39,744 nt of DNA. Origin: Hyphomicrobiales bacterium. GTDB taxonomy: Bacteria > Pseudomonadota > Alphaproteobacteria > Rhizobiales > Rhizobiaceae. A program made the translations under genes and the position numbers. The DNA is taken from NCBI GenBank assembly GCA_900468065.1, contig UBTA01000086.1, positions 1 through 39,744 of the forward strand. Reading direction: 5' to 3'. This document shows positions 1-6,256 of this stretch, piece after piece. Numbering within the stretch: position 1 is the first letter of the stretch; every line of letters starts with the position of its first letter. The notes beneath the pieces were generated by a model. It made no database searches. It was not told where the DNA came from and saw nothing but the letters and a program-made list of their open reading frames with translations.

Positions 1-696
1 AACGTCCGGATCGTCAGGCGCACCGTGGGTAGGTACCGGCCATACAATCTTCTGCTTATCGAACCGCATGATGACGAACAGCCGTTTGCGGATCGTCGGC
101 GCGCCGTAGTCTCTACCGCGCAACTCCTTCATTTCGATCTTGGCGCCAAGGTTGCGCAGCTTCTTGCACCACTTTTGGAACGTCTCCCCCTTCCGGGCGG
201 GATCCGGCATCTCGCCGCGGGCGGTAGTGATCAGCGGGCCGTAGTCCTTGAACTCCTCGACATTCTCCATGATGACGACGTCGACCTTGCCGCCGCTGTT
301 CTGGATACGCTCGATCCAGCCGGGAATGATCCAGCAGAGATCACGGATGTTTCGAGATACAGGCTTCCCGCCTTTGGCCTTCGAAAAATGTTTGCAGTCG
401 GGGGAAAACCAAGCAAGGCCGATATGCTTGCCGCGCAGATGGTCGAGCGGGTCGATCTTATAGATGTTCTCGGAGAGATGGATCGTCTCCGGATGATTGA
501 CCGCGTGTAGTGCGAGAGCATCGGAATTGTGGTTGATGGCAAAGTCTGGGGACCTTCCCAACGCCTGTTCAATGCCGGTCGATGCACCACCTCCGCCGGC
601 GAAGCTGTCGATGATCAGCGGCAAGCCCGGAGAAGCGAGGGCTATGGAACCGGCCAGCACCGTTCCGGCAAACAGATTTCCAATGTGTGCATTCAT
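1..696 (-). CDS. C5-cytosine DNA methyltransferase, C-terminus outside window
   Basis: An open frame from ATG at 696 runs off the window edge, giving 232 visible residues. It would transfer a methyl group from S-adenosylmethionine to carbon 5 of cytosine. Motif I is DSFAGGGGAST (residues 30-40, SAM binding). Motif IV is SPDCKHFSK, keeping the catalytic Cys at about 101 but with PDC in place of the common PCQ, as in many phage-borne C5 enzymes. Motif VI is ENVEEF (144-149), and motif VIII is in RGRDYGAPTIRKRLF (193-207). An in-frame TGA three codons upstream fixes the start. It is the last visible gene of the leftward operon. It may protect element DNA from host restriction or alter host gene expression; no partner nuclease is seen here. 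The target sequence is unknown because the recognition domain is outside. Confidence 0.9.
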   Translation of the reverse strand, partial: MNAHIGNLFAGTVLAGSIALASPGLPLIIDSFAGGGGASTGIEQALGRSPDFAINHNSDALALHAVNHPETIHLSENIYKIDPLDHLRGKHIGLAWFSPDCKHFSKAKGGKPVSRNIRDLCWIIPGWIERIQNSGGKVDVVIMENVEEFKDYGPLITTARGEMPDPARKGETFQKWCKKLRNLGAKIEMKELRGRDYGAPTIRKRLFVIMRFDKQKIVWPVPTHGAPDDPDV

Positions 697-798
697 GCTC
701 GGTCACTCTGCTGGTTCGGGAGAGAAAAACCGCATTTGCGCGGCAGTTGGGCGGCCGGGAGGAGTTAGCCGCCTGGGGGAGCTGGATCGTCGCGAAGC

Positions 799-1170
799 TC
801 AGGGGCGATCTTGAAAGCCAACCACCTTGAGAACCGCAGCAAAGAACGAGCGAAAGAGATGCGCGTCTTCGCCACCCAGGAGAGCTGTGGCCCGTTCGAT
901 TGCTGCGTCATTGGTTTGCACCTCCTGTCGTGCGTATTGGAGGCCGCTGACCGCTTCGACGCGGAACAGCTCCTTGGGACTGATGGAAATCCGTGGATCC
1001 GCGTACCAAGCGTCTTTTGTGCGGGTGTAGGACCAGCCCAGCTTAGAAGCCGCGTAGCGAATGCGATTGCTGACGCTGCCCAGCGTCGGCGGTGCGATAT
1101 CGTTCCTCAAAGCTTTTTGGCAGAATACTGCAGTACTCATTTCTGATTTCTCCGACGCCTTTTCGGACAT
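799..1170 (-). CDS. Hypothetical phage protein, 123 aa
   Basis: I do not recognise the family. From the ATG at 1170 the product starts MSEKASEKSEMSTAVF and has a basic, aromatic middle stretch (RIRYAASKLGWSYTRTKDAW) that could bind nucleic acid, followed by helical segments. An AGGAG lies 9 bases upstream of the ATG; a TTG at 1179 would add three residues (MSE) but sits directly against that AGGAG. The reading frame is open, with amino-acid composition normal for a folded protein, and it lies between the frameshifted gene (1213-1445) and the methyltransferase on the same strand. About 100 bp separate it from the methyltransferase, and only a 10-codon frame lies in that gap. Function unknown. 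Confidence 0.6.
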   Translation of the reverse strand: MSEKASEKSEMSTAVFCQKALRNDIAPPTLGSVSNRIRYAASKLGWSYTRTKDAWYADPRISISPKELFRVEAVSGLQYARQEVQTNDAAIERATALLGGEDAHLFRSFFAAVLKVVGFQDRP

Positions 1171-1212
1171 TTCCGACAACTCCTGTGGCTAAGTGATCCT
1201 TGTTGAAGGGGA

Positions 1213-1445
1213 TCAGAGATGAGCCACGGGACTGAAACTGAAGTGCGAGACGGCGAACGGGTTAGCCTTGCCGGGCCCCTGCCCGCCGTCTCCGAACCGC
1301 CGCCCGCATGCGGCGATCCAATCAAGCTGGGCGATGTCGTCGCCCTCGTCGTTTCGGATCTGTCCGTCAGGCGGATAGGCGCGCCGGTTGATCCTGGTAG
1401 GGAGACGGAAGGCCGCGTTCTGCGCTTCTCTCCTCGGAAATCCAT
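1213..1445 (-). pseudogene. Small operon gene apparently broken by a -1 frameshift
   Basis: The ATG at 1445 starts MDFRGEKRR, overlapping the end of the upstream small gene. A coding-like stretch (RINRRAYPPDGQIRNDEG, then DIAQLDWIAACGRRFGDG, ending VAHL) runs to a TGA at 1213-1215 in another frame and has no ATG, GTG or TTG start of its own. Joining the two needs a one-base shift backwards, somewhere around 1400-1430. The joined protein would have about 77 residues. The explanation may be a real one-base deletion, a sequencing error, or an actual recoding event; I see no classical slippery heptamer. The function is unknown. The alternative is that the second stretch is non-coding, but its composition argues for protein. 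Confidence 0.35.
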
Positions 1446-1546
1446 TTGAGCGCGATGGCCTCGGGCACTCTCAGAAGGTCTTCAATCGACTTCGTGTCGA
1501 ACCCGACCTTCCAAAGCCTCAAGACCGCGTCGCTCTGTTCTTTCAC
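1367..1546 (-). CDS. Small protein with possible HTH, GTG start, 59 aa
   Basis: The GTG at 1546 overlaps the stop of the upstream membrane-protein gene (GTGA), which is typical of translational coupling and sets the start. The product begins MKEQSDAVLRLWKVGFDTKS and continues IEDLLRVPEAIALKWISEER. The pattern 'LW..G.....IE.LL.VPE..A.KWI' looks like a short helix-turn-helix of the kind seen in sigma-like or terminase-small-subunit-like DNA-binding proteins, with the putative recognition helix around residues 28-40. That is inference from pattern only. It is part of the leftward early operon and is too short and unusual in start codon to be found by simple ORF rules. Confidence 0.5.
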   Translation of the reverse strand: MKEQSDAVLRLWKVGFDTKSIEDLLRVPEAIALKWISEERSAERGLPSPYQDQPARLSA

Positions 1547-1740
1547 TGCATGCCCGCCATGCGCTCGGTATCGGACCGGAGTGCCCGGTAGCGGGCAATA
1601 ACTTCGCGGTTAGCTTTCCGCTGCGCAGGAGTGCGGCGGCGAAACTGCCGCTCCTTGCAGGCGATCAACACGACGATCAGAAGCACGATCGAAACGATCG
1701 TCGCGAAACCAACCAGGCTCCAGAACAAGAGATCAGACAT
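1543..1740 (-). CDS. Small single-pass membrane protein, 65 aa
   Basis: The ATG at 1740 has GGAGG five bases upstream and overlaps the previous gene by 8 bases. An upstream in-frame start at 1770 is less likely. The product starts MSDLLFWSLVGFATIVSIVL and has one strongly hydrophobic helix (residues about 4-28), ending at a Cys-Lys-Glu boundary. A positively charged cytoplasmic tail follows (RQFRRRTPAQRKANREVIAR), which by the positive-inside rule puts the C-terminus in the cytoplasm. Small membrane proteins in phage early operons often act in superinfection exclusion or host takeover, but nothing here shows which. Family not recognised. Confidence 0.6.
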   Translation of the reverse strand: MSDLLFWSLVGFATIVSIVLLIVVLIACKERQFRRRTPAQRKANREVIARYRALRSDTERMAGMQ

Positions 1741-1936
1741 GCGGGCCTCCAAAGATGTGAGCGAGTTCATCGACGGCAGCTATCCTCGTGGCTTCCGTCC
1801 ACTCGCTTGCCGGTCGGTCGAGAACGGGACGCGGTACCGCCGCACGAATGCCCGTCCCGTTCTCGACGGCCACCTGTGCCTGTGCATCGATCGGATCACC
1901 GAAGATGCGGGCGAAATCTGTTTCGAAATCCCGCAT
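1733..1936 (-). CDS. Hypothetical protein, 67 aa
   Basis: The frame opens at ATG 1936 with GGGGAGG about 9 bases upstream and ends inside the next gene (8-base overlap). The product begins MRDFETDFARIFGDPIDAQA and is acidic, alpha-helical and without cysteines or hydrophobic segments. The C-terminal part repeats the idea of 'ELAHIFGGP' against 'DFARIFGDP' at the N-terminus, so an internal pseudo-repeat is possible. No function is evident. Its tight coupling on both sides in the leftward operon supports that it is a real gene. Confidence 0.55.
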   Translation of the reverse strand: MRDFETDFARIFGDPIDAQAQVAVENGTGIRAAVPRPVLDRPASEWTEATRIAAVDELAHIFGGPHV

Positions 1937-1939
1937 GGC

Positions 1940-2236
1940 TCAGGCCTCCCCGCCGAAGATGCTGAAAGCATCCGGGGAGTTGATCTCCTGATGAGCCCGG
2001 CCATAAAACGAGGTCCTGGCGGCCGCGCGCTTGATGCGCGCCAGTCCAGCCGCGGTCTTGATATTTGGGAAACTGCGTCCGTGCTGTTGGGCGCACGAAA
2101 GAACAGCGTTGCCATTCGTGTAGATCGGAGCACCGCAGTTCTTTGCCACTTGGCCAGAACTCATCCCGCATTCAATCCCGCCGTCAATCTGTGCAAGGCG
2201 CTGCCTCGTCGTTGCGCGTTCCCACCACGTTTTCAT
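1940..2236 (-). CDS. GcrA-like helix-turn-helix protein, 98 aa
   Basis: The start is ATG 2236, overlapping the upstream stop as ATGA, with GAGGGAAG just upstream. Residues about 10-55 ([20 protein letters not shown], then VAKNCGA, then [14 protein letters not shown]) follow the pattern of a GcrA-type trihelical DNA-binding domain: a loading helix, 'G-S-Q-V/I-A', then 'RNAV..K/A...G'. GcrA is the alphaproteobacterial cell-cycle regulator that works with sigma70 at methylated promoters. The usual GcrA W-T-E-R-V start is only loosely matched by the WWERAT near the N-terminus here. The C-terminal half is not recognised. It lies directly after a GapR-like gene. Similarity is by pattern, so it could be a general phage HTH protein. 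Confidence 0.5.
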   Translation of the reverse strand: MKTWWERATTRQRLAQIDGGIECGMSSGQVAKNCGAPIYTNGNAVLSCAQQHGRSFPNIKTAAGLARIKRAAARTSFYGRAHQEINSPDAFSIFGGEA

Positions 2237-3015
2237 GCTTCTTCCCTCACTTTTTCGACCGGCGCAGCAATGCAGTCCCGGCAATGGGTTCGGCCTTGAC
2301 CGCCACAGGTCTCCTGACCGGGTCGTTTGCAGTTCGGTCTGAGGATCAGAGCGTTCGCGATCCGCAGTTCGTCCATGGATGGCGCGGGCTTGGGAATGGT
2401 GACGGACGGCGGCGGTTCAACACCATCGGCGTTCTCAAGTCGGGCCTTGCCCTTCACTTCAGAGATTGCGCCGCCGTCCGGTTCGGAAATGAGGTGATCG
2501 TCTCTCCGATCTGTCACGGCCGCAGCTTCCGTCCTCGCCATGCGCACCGTACCGTCGTCACCGGTGGGCCGGTTGGCCGCTGCAAGAGCGGGTTCCGGAT
2601 TGCCAATAAGGTGAGACCCAGGGTGTTGCATCTCGTCAGCCGTTTCCGGCTGATTGATTGCGGTCCTCTCGGATACCGCCTCCGCCGCCTTGCGCGGGGA
2701 TTGGAGTGCCATTGCTGGCGATCTGGTTGGGGTCGACGCGACAGGCTCGCCAGCAAAGAAATGGGGCTGCTCGATCATGCCGAGAGCAGCGAGATAGGTG
2801 TCGAGGATCGCTTCGCGCTCCATGCGCTCGTCGCGGTCCATCTTCCTGATCTTGATGACCTCTTTCAGGATTTTCGGCTCAAAACCGGTTCCCTTCGCCT
2901 CGCCGTAAACATCCTTGATGTCGTCGGCGATGGTCTTCTTCTCTTCTTCGAGACGTTCGATCCGCTCAATGAAAGAGCGGAGCTGATCTCTGGCTACACC
3001 GTGTGCGTCACTCAT
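2233..3015 (-). CDS. GapR-like (DUF2312) nucleoid protein with long C-terminal extension
   Basis: From ATG 3015 (ATGA overlap with the upstream gene) the 260-aa product opens with a full DUF2312/GapR domain at residues about 8-82. The [40 protein letters not shown] and [20 protein letters not shown] segments match GapR helix 1 (coiled coil), the turn with GxGF, and the basic helix. GapR in Caulobacter is an AT-rich, overtwisted-DNA-binding protein of about 90 residues that tracks replication forks and transcription. The extra 175 residues here are Pro/Ala-rich and probably disordered, ending with a Cys-rich patch ([20 protein letters not shown]) with a CxxC that may bind zinc. Fusing GapR to a tail like this is unusual. 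It may organise element DNA or displace host GapR. Confidence 0.8.
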   Translation of the reverse strand: MSDAHGVARDQLRSFIERIERLEEEKKTIADDIKDVYGEAKGTGFEPKILKEVIKIRKMDRDERMEREAILDTYLAALGMIEQPHFFAGEPVASTPTRSPAMALQSPRKAAEAVSERTAINQPETADEMQHPGSHLIGNPEPALAAANRPTGDDGTVRMARTEAAAVTDRRDDHLISEPDGGAISEVKGKARLENADGVEPPPSVTIPKPAPSMDELRIANALILRPNCKRPGQETCGGQGRTHCRDCIAAPVEKVREEA

Positions 3016-3248
3016 GCTGATGCCCTCACCGCTGATGCATGGCGAGCAGCCAGCCATTTCCAATCGACACCCTTGATCGCCTTGGCGGACGCCGCAGCGA
3101 TGACGCCGGGCCAATGCTTCGGAGCGATGCTTTCCCGCAGACGCATCTGGCGGGCGGCTTCGTATCCGCAACCGACATCGGATGCGAATTCGGCGATGGT
3201 GGGCCACTGATCAATGAGGGCCGAAATGGAAGAGGGTGAGTTGCTCAT
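3012..3248 (-). CDS. Cro-like HTH repressor, 78 aa
   Basis: This is the first gene leftward from the immunity control region, divergent from the CI-like repressor. The product starts [20 protein letters not shown]; the helix-turn-helix is residues about 16-38 ([20 protein letters not shown]), the '[13 protein letters not shown]' pattern being typical of Cro/YdaS-like proteins of rhizobial prophages. It probably antagonises the CI-like repressor by competing for the same 17-bp operators. The ATG at 3248 follows GGGA directly and lies at the expected transcription start of the predicted promoter (-10 TACGAT), so the message may be leaderless. An in-frame start at 3305 would overlap the operators and is unlikely. 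Confidence 0.75.
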   Translation of the reverse strand: MSNSPSSISALIDQWPTIAEFASDVGCGYEAARQMRLRESIAPKHWPGVIAAASAKAIKGVDWKWLAARHASAVRASA

Positions 3249-3254
3249 TCCCGT

Positions 3255-3283
3255 ATCGTACAAAAGGTACGACAATAACGCAA
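3255..3283 (-). promoter_or_regulatory. Predicted promoter of leftward (cro-like) operon
   Basis: On the minus strand a -35 TTGCGT (3278-3283) and a -10 TACGAT (3255-3260) are separated by exactly 17 bases. The operator at 3256-3272 covers the spacer and the -10, so repressor bound there would block RNA polymerase. The predicted start of transcription is at or within a base or two of the Cro-like ATG at 3248. The -10 is a weak match to the consensus. Confidence 0.4.
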
Positions 3284-3330
3284 TAGCAATTCGTACACAT
3301 TGCACGATGAAAGTCGGTCATAATGTACGA
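3256..3330. promoter_or_regulatory. Immunity operator cluster, three 17-bp sites
   Basis: Three inverted repeats share the form TCGTAC-N5-GTACGA. They are TCGTACAAAAGGTACGA at 3256-3272 (perfect arms), TCGTACACATTGCACGA at 3291-3307 (one mismatch in the right arm), and TCGGTCATAATGTACGA at 3314-3330 (degenerate left arm). The centres are 35 and 23 bp apart. They fill the gap between the divergent Cro-like and CI-like genes, and the last one ends one base before the repressor ATG. The same sequence recurs at 5948-5990. This is the layout of a lambda-type right operator; binding by the two neighbouring HTH proteins is inferred. Confidence 0.8.
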
Positions 3331-4074
3331 ATGACGGAACCTAAAACCAGATTGAGAGAAGCGCGGGCGACCGCAGGCTTCGCTTCGCCAACAGATGCGG
3401 CGAACGCTTTCCCTCGCGATATCAATAAGAACACCCTCATCAGCCACGAGAATGGCAACAGGCCGATTTCTCGCAAGGCTGCTGAGAAGTACGGCGAACT
3501 TTTTGGGACAAAAGCGGGCTGGATACTCTTCGGCGAAAATGGAGCCGACGACGGCTCTACACCTCCGCGCATGCCACCGGAACTCACGCTATTGCGAACT
3601 GGCTTAGTCGCCGGCCGGCTGGCTGGCACCGTTGAAGCTGGGACATTCCGTGAGGTCGACGAGTTCGATCAATCCCAGGCCGTTGAGATCCTCCTGCCGC
3701 GCGATGAAAAGTTCCCCAACGCCAGGCAGCTTGTGTTTGACGTAGGCGGCGATTCACTGAATGAGCTGCGCCCTCGCCCCATTCTCTCCGGTGACCGCCT
3801 GGTTTGCCTTGCCTACGAGGACGTGGCCCACGAGGTCGAGCTGCGCGACGGCATGGTCGTCGTGGTGCAGCGGACCCGGGACAGCGGGCACTTCCGCGAA
3901 TGGTCGGTAAAGCAGATCGAGCTCTACAATGATCGGGCGGAGTTTCACCCGCGGTCATCGAACCCCAAGCACAAGCCGATTGTGGTGCATCATGACAGCG
4001 AGGCTGACGACGGGGTGTCAGTCGAAATCATCGCGCTCGTCAGGCGCGTCATGAACGAAATGCCGGGGTTCTGA
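3331..4074 (+). CDS. CI/LexA-like repressor with S24 peptidase domain
   Basis: The 247-aa product has an N-terminal HTH (residues about 5-55, with LREARATAGFASPTDAANAF and the recognition helix around NKNTLISHENG). A linker with an Ala-Gly candidate cleavage site (VAGRLAG, about 93-99) leads to a C-terminal S24 domain. The S24 nucleophile is Ser142 in GGDSLNEL, followed by SGDRLV, and the general-base Lys is about 194 in WSVKQIEL. It should hold the element in lysogeny and self-cleave with RecA on DNA damage. The start is chosen at ATG 3331, where the HTH begins and directly after the third operator. It has no Shine-Dalgarno and a CATAAT -10 at 3319-3324, so the mRNA is probably leaderless like lambda cI. 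ATG 3307 is an alternative. Confidence 0.85.
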   Translation: MTEPKTRLREARATAGFASPTDAANAFPRDINKNTLISHENGNRPISRKAAEKYGELFGTKAGWILFGENGADDGSTPPRMPPELTLLRTGLVAGRLAGTVEAGTFREVDEFDQSQAVEILLPRDEKFPNARQLVFDVGGDSLNELRPRPILSGDRLVCLAYEDVAHEVELRDGMVVVVQRTRDSGHFREWSVKQIELYNDRAEFHPRSSNPKHKPIVVHHDSEADDGVSVEIIALVRRVMNEMPGF

Positions 4075-4262
4075 TGACCGAAAAGCCCGCCCGCGAACGC
4101 GCCGCCCGCGCCCTATGCCGTTTCAACGGAGTGCCTGAAAACACTCAGTTTGAAGGACGCCCTATGTGGGAGAGTTTCCTGCCCGAGGTGGACGCGGTAC
4201 TTGAAGGGGCGCTGTCGGCGGAAGAGTGGAAGCGGATAAAGTTGGATGGGCCGACCAATTGA
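4074..4262 (+). CDS. Small protein co-transcribed with repressor; paralogue of 11371-11550
   Basis: The start codon overlaps the repressor stop (TGATG), so it is translationally coupled and made whenever the repressor is made. The 62-aa product contains RERAARALCRFNGVPEN, then PMWESFLPEVDAVLEGAL: a basic helix with one Cys, a short loop, and a Trp-anchored amphipathic helix. A clear paralogue lies on the opposite strand at 11371-11550, sharing 30 identical positions in the first 46 aligned without gaps. I do not recognise a named family. Being expressed in lysogeny, it may act in immunity, superinfection exclusion or repressor modulation; this is inference from position. Confidence 0.75.
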   Translation: MTEKPARERAARALCRFNGVPENTQFEGRPMWESFLPEVDAVLEGALSAEEWKRIKLDGPTN

Positions 4263-4267
4263 GCGAG

Positions 4268-5110
4268 ATGCCATTCAGCTTTATCGCCTATTTTGATGAA
4301 GCTGGCGATCCTGGCATCAAGCGCGTGGTGCCCCTTGATCCAGTTGGTGGCACGGAATGGTTCTCTGTTGGGTGCGTAGTAATCCAAGCTGAGAACGAGA
4401 CCCAGCCCGTCGAGTATATTCGAAGAGTCAGAGCAAAGGTCAACTCATTCCAGAGACCCGACATCCACTATAAAAACCTCAAGCCTTGGCAACGCATCAC
4501 AGCTTGCAGTGAACTCGCTAAAGAGAACGTGCGCATTTTCGTCCTGGTCTCGAACAAGCAGTCGATGAGGGGCTACCGTAACCCCAAGGCGGAAGCCCTA
4601 TCGCAGCATCCAAACGACTACTTCTACAACTACTGCATACGAATTTTGCTTGAGCGGGTCACCGAATATTTGCATATCAAATCGGTCAAAACATTCGGAG
4701 AGCCCAGAAAAGCGCAACTTGTTTTCAGTAAACGCGGCGGTCATTCCTATAGGCACGTTGAAACCTATGCCAAACTACTGGAGATCCAAAAGCGCAACGG
4801 CAGACTCTATCAGAGCTTCAGCGCCCCTGATTTCTCAATCCTCGACCCGCAACTGATTCAGGCTGTACAGCACGAACAAAACGCCGGCCTGCAAATGGCA
4901 GATATTGTCGCAAGTGCGTTTTATCAAGCGGCTCACGCTCGGGCGGCGACTTGGGATACCCGCCCAGCGCAGGCGCTCAAGCCGCGGGTTGCTTCGGTTG
5001 AAAACAGGCACGCCAACAAAGGGGTGCAGCTTCTACCCTGGAGCACTTGGAAAAATCCGCTGACTGAAGATCAGAAGCAAATATTCCGCTTCTACGGTTA
5101 TAGGTTTTAG
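4268..5110 (+). CDS. DUF3800 domain protein (cargo)
   Basis: The 280-aa product begins MPFSFIAYFDEAGDPG, with the D-E-[AS]-G-D signature of DUF3800 at about residues 9-13, and ends with the other family hallmark, HEQNAGLQMADIVASAFYQ (about 204-222). DUF3800 proteins have a predicted RNase H-like arrangement of acidic residues and are common in phages and genomic islands. Some authors treat them as candidate defence or nuclease proteins, but the function is unproven. The gene follows the repressor and the 62-aa gene by 5 bases, so it belongs to the lysogenic transcript. Its base composition is visibly richer in A/T than its neighbours, suggesting separate acquisition. ATG 4268 is preferred; ATG 4226 lies inside the previous gene. 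Confidence 0.8.
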   Translation: MPFSFIAYFDEAGDPGIKRVVPLDPVGGTEWFSVGCVVIQAENETQPVEYIRRVRAKVNSFQRPDIHYKNLKPWQRITACSELAKENVRIFVLVSNKQSMRGYRNPKAEALSQHPNDYFYNYCIRILLERVTEYLHIKSVKTFGEPRKAQLVFSKRGGHSYRHVETYAKLLEIQKRNGRLYQSFSAPDFSILDPQLIQAVQHEQNAGLQMADIVASAFYQAAHARAATWDTRPAQALKPRVASVENRHANKGVQLLPWSTWKNPLTEDQKQIFRFYGYRF

Positions 5111-5318
5111 GCGGCGGGCCCCGGTCTTGTTACCATCGGCTGCGGTAGGCCGTCATCCATCGGACGACCGTCAGTTACGACTGCTACCCCCTATACCAGG
5201 GCAGCCCAAGAGAGTTCCGGCGTATCCCGCCTATGCCACTGATATAGGAAAATAAGCCTCAAAACCAATCACATATTGTTTTGTTCGCGCAAGCTCCACC
5301 CTACCCGGCGGGATCTTT

Positions 5319-5627
5319 TTATGCCGCGAAATGGCGTAGCCCTTGCAGGTCGAACTCCCTGCAAGCCTGCGCAATCTCCTGCATGAACCAGCGCCTCGGC
5401 TCCTTGCACATGTAGGATTTGCCGTCGTCGCCGACGAAATTCATGATCGGAAGCACACAGAACTCCTCATCATCACCGATTGGTGCGAACCGGGCGACCG
5501 TGAACGAGTTGCCCGGAAACCGGTCGCCCAGGTAGTGTTCAAGCCGTTCTTTCGCCGCGATGACCCTATCGCGCTGCTCAAAGGGCGGCACCACGATGTA
5601 TTGAATCACGTCTCTCTCAGTACGCAT
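5319..5627 (-). CDS. Hypothetical protein, 102 aa
   Basis: ATG 5627 has a strong GGAGGAGG about 8 bases upstream. The product starts MRTERDVIQYIVVPPFEQRD, includes SFTVARFAPIGDDEEFCVLPIMN, and ends in helices with EIAQACREFDLQGLRH. It looks like a compact alpha/beta protein. No motif I can name. It is the second gene of a two-gene leftward unit with the zinc-ribbon-like gene (11-base overlap), read from the second operator region and convergent with the DUF3800 gene. The 208 bases between them (5111-5318) hold no gene or strong terminator that I can see. Confidence 0.65.
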   Translation of the reverse strand: MRTERDVIQYIVVPPFEQRDRVIAAKERLEHYLGDRFPGNSFTVARFAPIGDDEEFCVLPIMNFVGDDGKSYMCKEPRRWFMQEIAQACREFDLQGLRHFAA

Positions 5628-5856
5628 AAGGGTCTCCTCCTCCGCTGATTCCGACTAGCCGGCCAATGACGCTATCGCAGGGTCGGCAACGGAAAGGGAT
5701 TTTCTCAAGATAAACACTCTCGATCAGCTCGTCGGCATCGCGTGGCACGTCGTCGCCCACAGGCATCTCCACCACCTTGAAACTATCCCGAAGGCAGTTC
5801 TCGCACCGAATGTGGAGCGTGAACGGCGCGGCTGATTTCAGAACTGCATAGCCCAT
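5617..5856 (-). CDS. Zinc-ribbon-like protein, 79 aa
   Basis: ATG 5856 has AAGGAGA seven bases upstream; the longer in-frame extension to 6003 would run through the operators and is rejected. The product starts MGYAVLKSAAPFTLHIRCEN and carries two CxxC pairs, RCENC (about 18-21) and FRCRPC (about 60-63), separated by about 38 residues. This is the spacing of a small four-cysteine zinc ribbon. The part between is acidic (VGDDVPRDADELIESVY). It is the first leftward gene from the 5.95-kb operator region. It could be a nucleic-acid-binding or protein-binding adaptor; no specific role can be read from the sequence. Confidence 0.65.
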   Translation of the reverse strand: MGYAVLKSAAPFTLHIRCENCLRDSFKVVEMPVGDDVPRDADELIESVYLEKIPFRCRPCDSVIGRLVGISGGGDPYAY

Positions 5857-5947
5857 TTTGTTCTCCTTTTGTTCTATGAAAACAGAACGGCTGAAGAGAG
5901 TCGAATCGTTTTCGCTGATTCGCCAAAAATTACATTCCGTGCGCAAA

Positions 5948-5990
5948 TCGTACAACATGTACTTTACACACCATCGTACATAACGTACGT
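5948..5990. promoter_or_regulatory. Second operator pair controlling the early operon
   Basis: Two copies of the immunity operator lie here: TCGTACAACATGTACTT (5948-5964) and TCGTACATAACGTACGT (5974-5990), centres 26 bp apart. They are between the leftward zinc-ribbon gene and the rightward early operon starting at 6026. A possible rightward -35 TTTACA (5963-5968) abuts the first site, and a weak -10 would fall inside the second, so repressor binding would shut off the operon. This is the counterpart of a lambda left operator. The matching motif to the cluster at 3256-3330 is seen directly; binding is inferred. Confidence 0.75.
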
Positions 5991-6025
5991 TCATTCTCAA
6001 CAAACCGCTTCACCGGAGTTGAGAC

Positions 6026-6256
6026 ATGCACATCCAGGCAGCAGCACAGAAGATCATCGACGAGGCGAACACGAAGAGCCCCGGCGCTGCTTCGATCTAC
6101 CTCGCAGAGAACATCCGCTTTCATCAGGACAAGTGCGCAACGATCGTTCGCTCGTCGAGGAAGCCTGCCGGCTGGACGCTCGGTCGCCATACCGAACTGA
6201 TCCAGATGCTGATCTCGGCACATTCTGAGCGCCATGCCCTGCAGGTGGCGGCATGA
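6026..6256 (+). CDS. First gene of rightward early operon, hypothetical 76 aa
   Basis: The ATG at 6026 is preceded by GGAG about 8 bases upstream and lies 36 bp after the second operator. The product starts MHIQAAAQKIIDEANTKSPG and is largely alpha-helical, with a basic patch (RSSRKPAGWTLGRH) and no cysteine motif apart from one Cys. I do not recognise it. As the first gene of the early operon in the position of lambda N, it could be an antitermination or host-interaction protein, but nothing in its sequence is an arginine-rich N-like motif. The next gene overlaps its stop (ATGA). Confidence 0.6.
   Translation: MHIQAAAQKIIDEANTKSPGAASIYLAENIRFHQDKCATIVRSSRKPAGWTLGRHTELIQMLISAHSERHALQVAA

Noticed and set aside
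25..510. Rightward open frame at the left edge
   Set aside because: It is the complement of the C5 methyltransferase, whose motifs I, IV, VI and VIII are on the minus strand.
2065..3210. Long rightward open frame (381 codons)
   Set aside because: Lies opposite the GapR-like and GcrA-like genes; its protein has no family features and is rich in Arg/Cys/Gly as shadow frames are in GC-rich DNA.
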